From Candidatus Bipolaricaulota bacterium (lineage in GTDB: Bacteria > Bipolaricaulota > Bipolaricaulia > UBA7950 > UBA9294): DNA of 9,094 bases. Below the pieces are notes generated by a model. The model was given only the letters and a program-made list of their open reading frames with translations. It searched no databases and was not told the origin of the DNA. A program made the position numbers and the translations under genes. Within the stretch, counting starts at the first letter, position 1, and every line of letters begins with the position of its first letter. Of this stretch, positions 6,695 to 9,094 are shown one piece after another. Location of the stretch: positions 1 through 9,094 of the forward strand of contig JAJOKK010000142.1 of assembly GCA_021129875.1 (NCBI GenBank), written 5' to 3'.

Positions 6695-7116
6695 GTATTA
6701 CCTCCCTCCAACAACCGCTGACAGGCATCGAGCACAAAGGTCGCCTTCTCCAGCGCTTCTGTTGCGTCCTGCTCGCTGTAGAGCATCTCCGGCGGCAGCC
6801 CGCTCTCCTCCTCGCCGTAGTAACTGCGTTCCCGCTCCACACTCAACGCCCGCGAGATCGAAGCCAGGCGAGGAATCTGCCGGGCGAACCCCGGTGGGAA
6901 CCGGTTGCGGTGTCGGCGGAAGAATATGCCGACATCGTGAACCCGGGGCACCTCCAGCCCGATCCACCGCAGGGTTCCTTTGAGGGCCAGTTCCACCGCC
7001 TCTTGAGAACGTCGCACCACTAGGTTCCACGCGCCCTTCTCCTGGAAGCGGTGGGCCTCCTCCAGGATCAATCCGGCCCTTTTCCGGCTCCGGCGCGCCG
7101 CCTCCTGCGTGTTCAT
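6691..7116 (-). CDS. HEPN-domain protein (pair B)
   Basis: A 141-residue, mainly helical protein. The first helices contain AGLILEEAHRFQEKGAW (14-30) and then RRSQEAVELALKGTLRW (35-51), the HEPN helix that pairs with the nucleotidyltransferase. RVHDVG (58-63) marks the usual histidine position before the next helix. In place of the TRYPD segment of pair A it has RSYYGEE (97-103), so it belongs to a different subgroup. No clear RX4-6H RNase motif is visible, so it may be an RNA-binding or MNT-targeting partner rather than an active RNase. The ATG at 7116 overlaps the MNT stop by four bases (ATGA), with GAGAGGTG about eight bases upstream. Its 3' end overlaps the csx11 start. Confidence 0.82.
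   Translation of the reverse strand: MNTQEAARRSRKRAGLILEEAHRFQEKGAWNLVVRRSQEAVELALKGTLRWIGLEVPRVHDVGIFFRRHRNRFPPGFARQIPRLASISRALSVERERSYYGEEESGLPPEMLYSEQDATEALEKATFVLDACQRLLEGGNT
6701..6707 (-). promoter_or_regulatory. Shine-Dalgarno site for csx11
   Basis: AGGGAGG on the minus strand, six bases before the GTG at 6694, embedded in the final codons of the HEPN gene. It supports the GTG as the csx11 start and suggests re-initiation after HEPN translation. Confidence 0.7.
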
Positions 7117-7628
7117 AGTCTGATCACCTCTCCCGGCTTGAAGTCCGGCTTCAGGTCCCAGTAACGTAACTGGCCGAGTTGCTTGCGCTCGGCACCCAGT
7201 TCCCGCAGCCGTCCCCGCAGCCGCTCGAGGATGCGGGCGAAGAAGCTGTTTCGGTCAAACAGGCTAATCGCCTCTTCGGTCATATCCAGATACAGGTAAT
7301 GCATCATCCGCGCCTCGGTCTCACTCTTGACGATTTCGGCAAAATCGACATAGACTTCCTGATCCAACAACCGGTCCAGCTCGGCCTGCAGCTTCTTTCG
7401 TACCGGCTCCAACACCTCCTGCCGCCGGAAGGCCCCGGCCGGCAACTCTCGGCAGATGACGAGCAGGTCGATGTCCGACTTTGGCCCGGCCTCGCTTCGA
7501 GCCACCGAGCCGAAGAGGACCACGGAGGTCAAGTTGTCACCCAAAACCTGTTGGGCCGCTTCGGCGTAGCGCTGGGCAAGCTGACGGAGCAACAGACTGA
7601 GGTCCTGTCTCTTCTCATTGGAGTGCAT
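7113..7628 (-). CDS. Nucleotidyltransferase-domain protein with C-terminal extension (pair B)
   Basis: A 171-residue MNT-fold protein. VVLFGSVARSEAGPKSDIDL (36-55) gives Gly40-Ser41 and Asp52-x-Asp54, and Asp95 in YVDFAEI is the likely third carboxylate, so a working active site is expected. Beyond the core, residues about 110-171 form a helical extension (LERLRGRLRELGAERKQLG at 134-152) ending in YWDLKPDFKPGEVIRL. I recall this ending from a subgroup of nucleotidyltransferases linked to HEPN proteins, and it may be the interface for the partner. The ATG at 7628 has GAGGTGG six bases upstream and overlaps the preceding HEPN gene by 14 bases. The HEPN gene of the same pair follows with a four-base overlap. 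Confidence 0.86.
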   Translation of the reverse strand: MHSNEKRQDLSLLLRQLAQRYAEAAQQVLGDNLTSVVLFGSVARSEAGPKSDIDLLVICRELPAGAFRRQEVLEPVRKKLQAELDRLLDQEVYVDFAEIVKSETEARMMHYLYLDMTEEAISLFDRNSFFARILERLRGRLRELGAERKQLGQLRYWDLKPDFKPGEVIRL

Positions 7629-8001
7629 CTCGGACCACCTCGATCACCCGCTGAGCCGTCTGCAAAGCGGACTGAGCATCCGCTTCTATGGGAAGCCCTT
7701 CGGGGAGCGATCCCGGCAGGGTGTCGGGATAGCGCGTCGTCATGTAAAACCGGTCTAAAAGCTGTAACGCTTGGCGCAACGCGGCGATCTGTGGATTGCG
7801 AATGGACGAGAGCAGGTCGATCAATTTATGCGTCTTCGGAGGCGCTCCCCCTTGCTCAGCGCTTAAGGCCTTGAGTGCCTTCTCTGCACACTGCTGGGCG
7901 TGAAAGCAGACCTGATTGTAAATCCCCGCTGTAAGGGCGAGCTTCGCCATTTTGAGATCATCCTCAGCGAAGATCAGCCAACGCTTAGCCAGTTCGTTCA
8001 T
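7615..8001 (-). CDS. HEPN-domain protein (pair A)
   Basis: A 128-residue HEPN PF05168-type protein. It has WLIFAEDDLKMAKLAL (8-23), YNQVCFHAQQCAEKALKAL (28-46), THKL (57-60) and FYMTTRYPD (85-93), the usual hallmarks in the usual order. I see no Arg-x4-6-His pair at the end of a helix, so canonical HEPN RNase activity is doubtful. The product is very similar in layout to the pair C HEPN (AEKALKA and TRYP in both), which suggests a shared subgroup. The ATG at 8001 has GGGAAGG upstream and overlaps the preceding MNT gene by 17 bases. An in-frame extension to 8097 reads as Ser/Arg-rich noise over the MNT gene and is rejected. Confidence 0.86.
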   Translation of the reverse strand: MNELAKRWLIFAEDDLKMAKLALTAGIYNQVCFHAQQCAEKALKALSAEQGGAPPKTHKLIDLLSSIRNPQIAALRQALQLLDRFYMTTRYPDTLPGSLPEGLPIEADAQSALQTAQRVIEVVRDALQ

Positions 8002-8332
8002 AGAGCACCTTCCCTTTGACGATGATCTCCTCGCGGAAGAACGGGCGCTCGCGGCAGAGATGCCTGAATTCCTCCGGAGTGTAGACCAACAGATCAATAC
8101 CTACTTGAGGATTGAGCAGATCAACAACCTCGCCGATGCGATCCAAGAATCGTTTTCCGGTCTCTTTGACCACGATGAGGTCTAAATCCGACCAGATTCC
8201 CACGTTCTCCTGAGCGAGCGAGCCAAACAGAATCACCTTCTCCGGCTGATATTCGCCGATCAAGAGATCCAAGATTCGATTCAACTCGCGTTCGAGCAAG
8301 GTTTCGCGCTCCCTGATGACGGTGGTACTCAT
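7985..8332 (-). CDS. Minimal nucleotidyltransferase (pair A)
   Basis: A compact 115-residue MNT protein. VILFGSLAQENVGIWSDLDL (33-52) contains Gly37-Ser38 and Asp49-x-Asp51. Asp80 in VGIDLLVYTPEEF is the expected third metal ligand. The IIVKGKVLYE ending (103-112) is common in MNT proteins paired with PF05168 HEPN partners. It would bind ATP and act on the HEPN protein encoded next to it. The ATG at 8332 overlaps the upstream RAMP stop by four bases (ATGA); a weak AAGGGA lies upstream. It is the first non-Cas gene after the RAMP gene and opens a run of two back-to-back MNT/HEPN pairs before csx11. Confidence 0.87.
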   Translation of the reverse strand: MSTTVIRERETLLERELNRILDLLIGEYQPEKVILFGSLAQENVGIWSDLDLIVVKETGKRFLDRIGEVVDLLNPQVGIDLLVYTPEEFRHLCRERPFFREEIIVKGKVLYERTG

Positions 8333-9094
8333 ATATCCGTCCCTTCTTTCAGTGCGTTGCTGATCGAGGTTGCCAGTGAAGTCAACTCAGCGAGCGTACT
8401 GAAGTTTTCCGCAAATAAACCTCTGTCGTCTTCTAACCGATCGGCATCTTGATCTTCAAGCCGGGCGTTGTATGACTTCAGAGCTTGCTGATAAGCTTGA
8501 TACACCGCCTTTGCTTCTTGGTATCGATTACGTTCTTTCTGGCTGGCTCGACGCTGTTTACGCCACTTATTCGGCTTGAGAGTGAAATCCTCATCCGGGT
8601 GTTTCTCGCAAAACTGCCGTACCGCATCCGGTATCTCCGGTTTCACCGGAGGTCCTTCTTCAGGCGTTCTCCCAAACTGTAATTTCAGGGCGGGCGCAGC
8701 GATCGAAAGGCTGCCCTGCTCAGACAGTTTGTCCTCCGCACAGCCGAAGCCGCTGCTTGTCTTAGCGCCAAAGCCGTAGACGGTGAACATGGCCTCAATA
8801 GCCTTAGCCACGACCTTCAGGTCCTTGGCCGCTTGGCGGCGAGTCTCGTCCACCTCCTTGCCGATGCGGTCGAACGACACGTAGAGCAACGTGAAGGCAC
8901 CGTCAGCACCCTGAGGCACGCACTCAAACAGGATCGGTTTCTTGCCCACCTTGGTCTTGCGATCGTGTGGATTGATGATCTCCAGGCCTGTCTTGGTGAA
9001 AAAGGTGGGGAAGAAGCGCAGTCGCCCGGCCTGTCCTTTGTCATCACCACGGATATCACCGAACAACCGCTGCACGCGCTCATCGGACTCTTTG
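8329..9094 (-). CDS. RAMP-superfamily CRISPR subunit, C-terminal part (5' end beyond right edge)
   Basis: The reading frame is open to the window edge, so the start lies outside; 254 residues are visible. ERVQRLFGD (5-13), QAGRLRFFPTFF (21-32) and INPHDRKTKVGKKPI (40-54) are typical of Cas7-like RAMP proteins. FECVPQGADGAF (56-67) and the glycine-rich loop YGFGAKTSSGFGCA (106-119) follow. It should be a crRNA-binding backbone or capping subunit of the type III complex. After residue 130 the sequence becomes unusual: a basic segment, PNKWRKQRRASQKERNRYQE, then a long charged helical, possibly coiled-coil tail to the end (EGTDI). A GTG at 9075 is in frame but should not be taken as the start, because coding similarity continues upstream of it. 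The subgroup (Cmr1, Cmr6 or other) cannot be decided from this part. Confidence 0.8.
   Translation of the reverse strand, partial: KESDERVQRLFGDIRGDDKGQAGRLRFFPTFFTKTGLEIINPHDRKTKVGKKPILFECVPQGADGAFTLLYVSFDRIGKEVDETRRQAAKDLKVVAKAIEAMFTVYGFGAKTSSGFGCAEDKLSEQGSLSIAAPALKLQFGRTPEEGPPVKPEIPDAVRQFCEKHPDEDFTLKPNKWRKQRRASQKERNRYQEAKAVYQAYQQALKSYNARLEDQDADRLEDDRGLFAENFSTLAELTSLATSISNALKEGTDI

Noticed and set aside
7179..7874. Long plus-strand frame of 231 codons opposite pairs A and B
   Set aside because: It is the reverse complement of recognised MNT and HEPN genes and shows no family motif; its length reflects GC-rich antisense sequence.
8002..8097. Upstream extension of the pair A HEPN frame
   Set aside because: Shadow of the MNT gene, rich in Ser and Arg. 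The true HEPN start is the ATG at 8001 with a ribosome binding site.
1..9094. CRISPR array, transposase, tRNA or phage genes
   Set aside because: I looked for regularly spaced direct repeats, insertion-sequence ends and RNA gene signatures and saw none in the window.

Overview
The window is one strand of a bacterial or archaeal genome carrying most of a type III CRISPR-Cas operon. Every supportable gene lies on the minus strand and is read from position 9094 down to 1. The large subunit resembles the Csx11 family, a Cas10 relative associated with subtype III-C-like loci. It has an HD nuclease motif and a zinc-finger-like CxxC pair, but no GGDD cyclase motif. GC content is moderate to high by eye and starts include GTG. 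The mix of Csx11, RAMP proteins and many MNT/HEPN pairs would suit a thermophilic or environmental bacterium such as a Chloroflexota member, but nothing in the window proves a taxon.

Layout in transcription order: a RAMP protein cut by the window edge (8329-9094); MNT/HEPN pair A (7985-8332, 7615-8001); MNT/HEPN pair B (7113-7628, 6691-7116); Csx11/Cas10 (3911-6694); a Cmr4-like Cas7 (2907-3911); a Cmr5-like Cas11 small subunit (2489-2926); pair C in reversed order, HEPN then MNT (2103-2489, 1754-2122); a second RAMP protein, possibly Cas5-like (912-1757); MntA of pair D (376-909) with a HepT stump of only 49 residues (230-379); a 62-base gap holding an inverted repeat; and the first 55 codons of cas4 running off the left edge (1-167). 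The stump and cas4 are short and easily missed.

From 8332 down to 376 the genes overlap by 1 to 20 bases or, once, sit 2 bases apart. There is no room for internal intergenic promoters, so the effector subunits and the MNT/HEPN pairs are probably co-transcribed and translationally coupled. The Cas proteins would form an RNA-guided interference complex: Cas7 backbone with target-RNA cleavage, Cas11 filament, Csx11 with HD DNase. Cas4 points to an adaptation module to the left. The striking feature is that four nucleotidyltransferase/HEPN modules, a class known as toxin-antitoxin systems, are wedged between effector genes. Because Csx11 appears unable to make cyclic oligoadenylate, these modules could be an alternative RNase or abortive-infection arm, or an addiction guard for the operon. 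That functional link is inference. No CRISPR array, transposase, tRNA or rRNA was seen.
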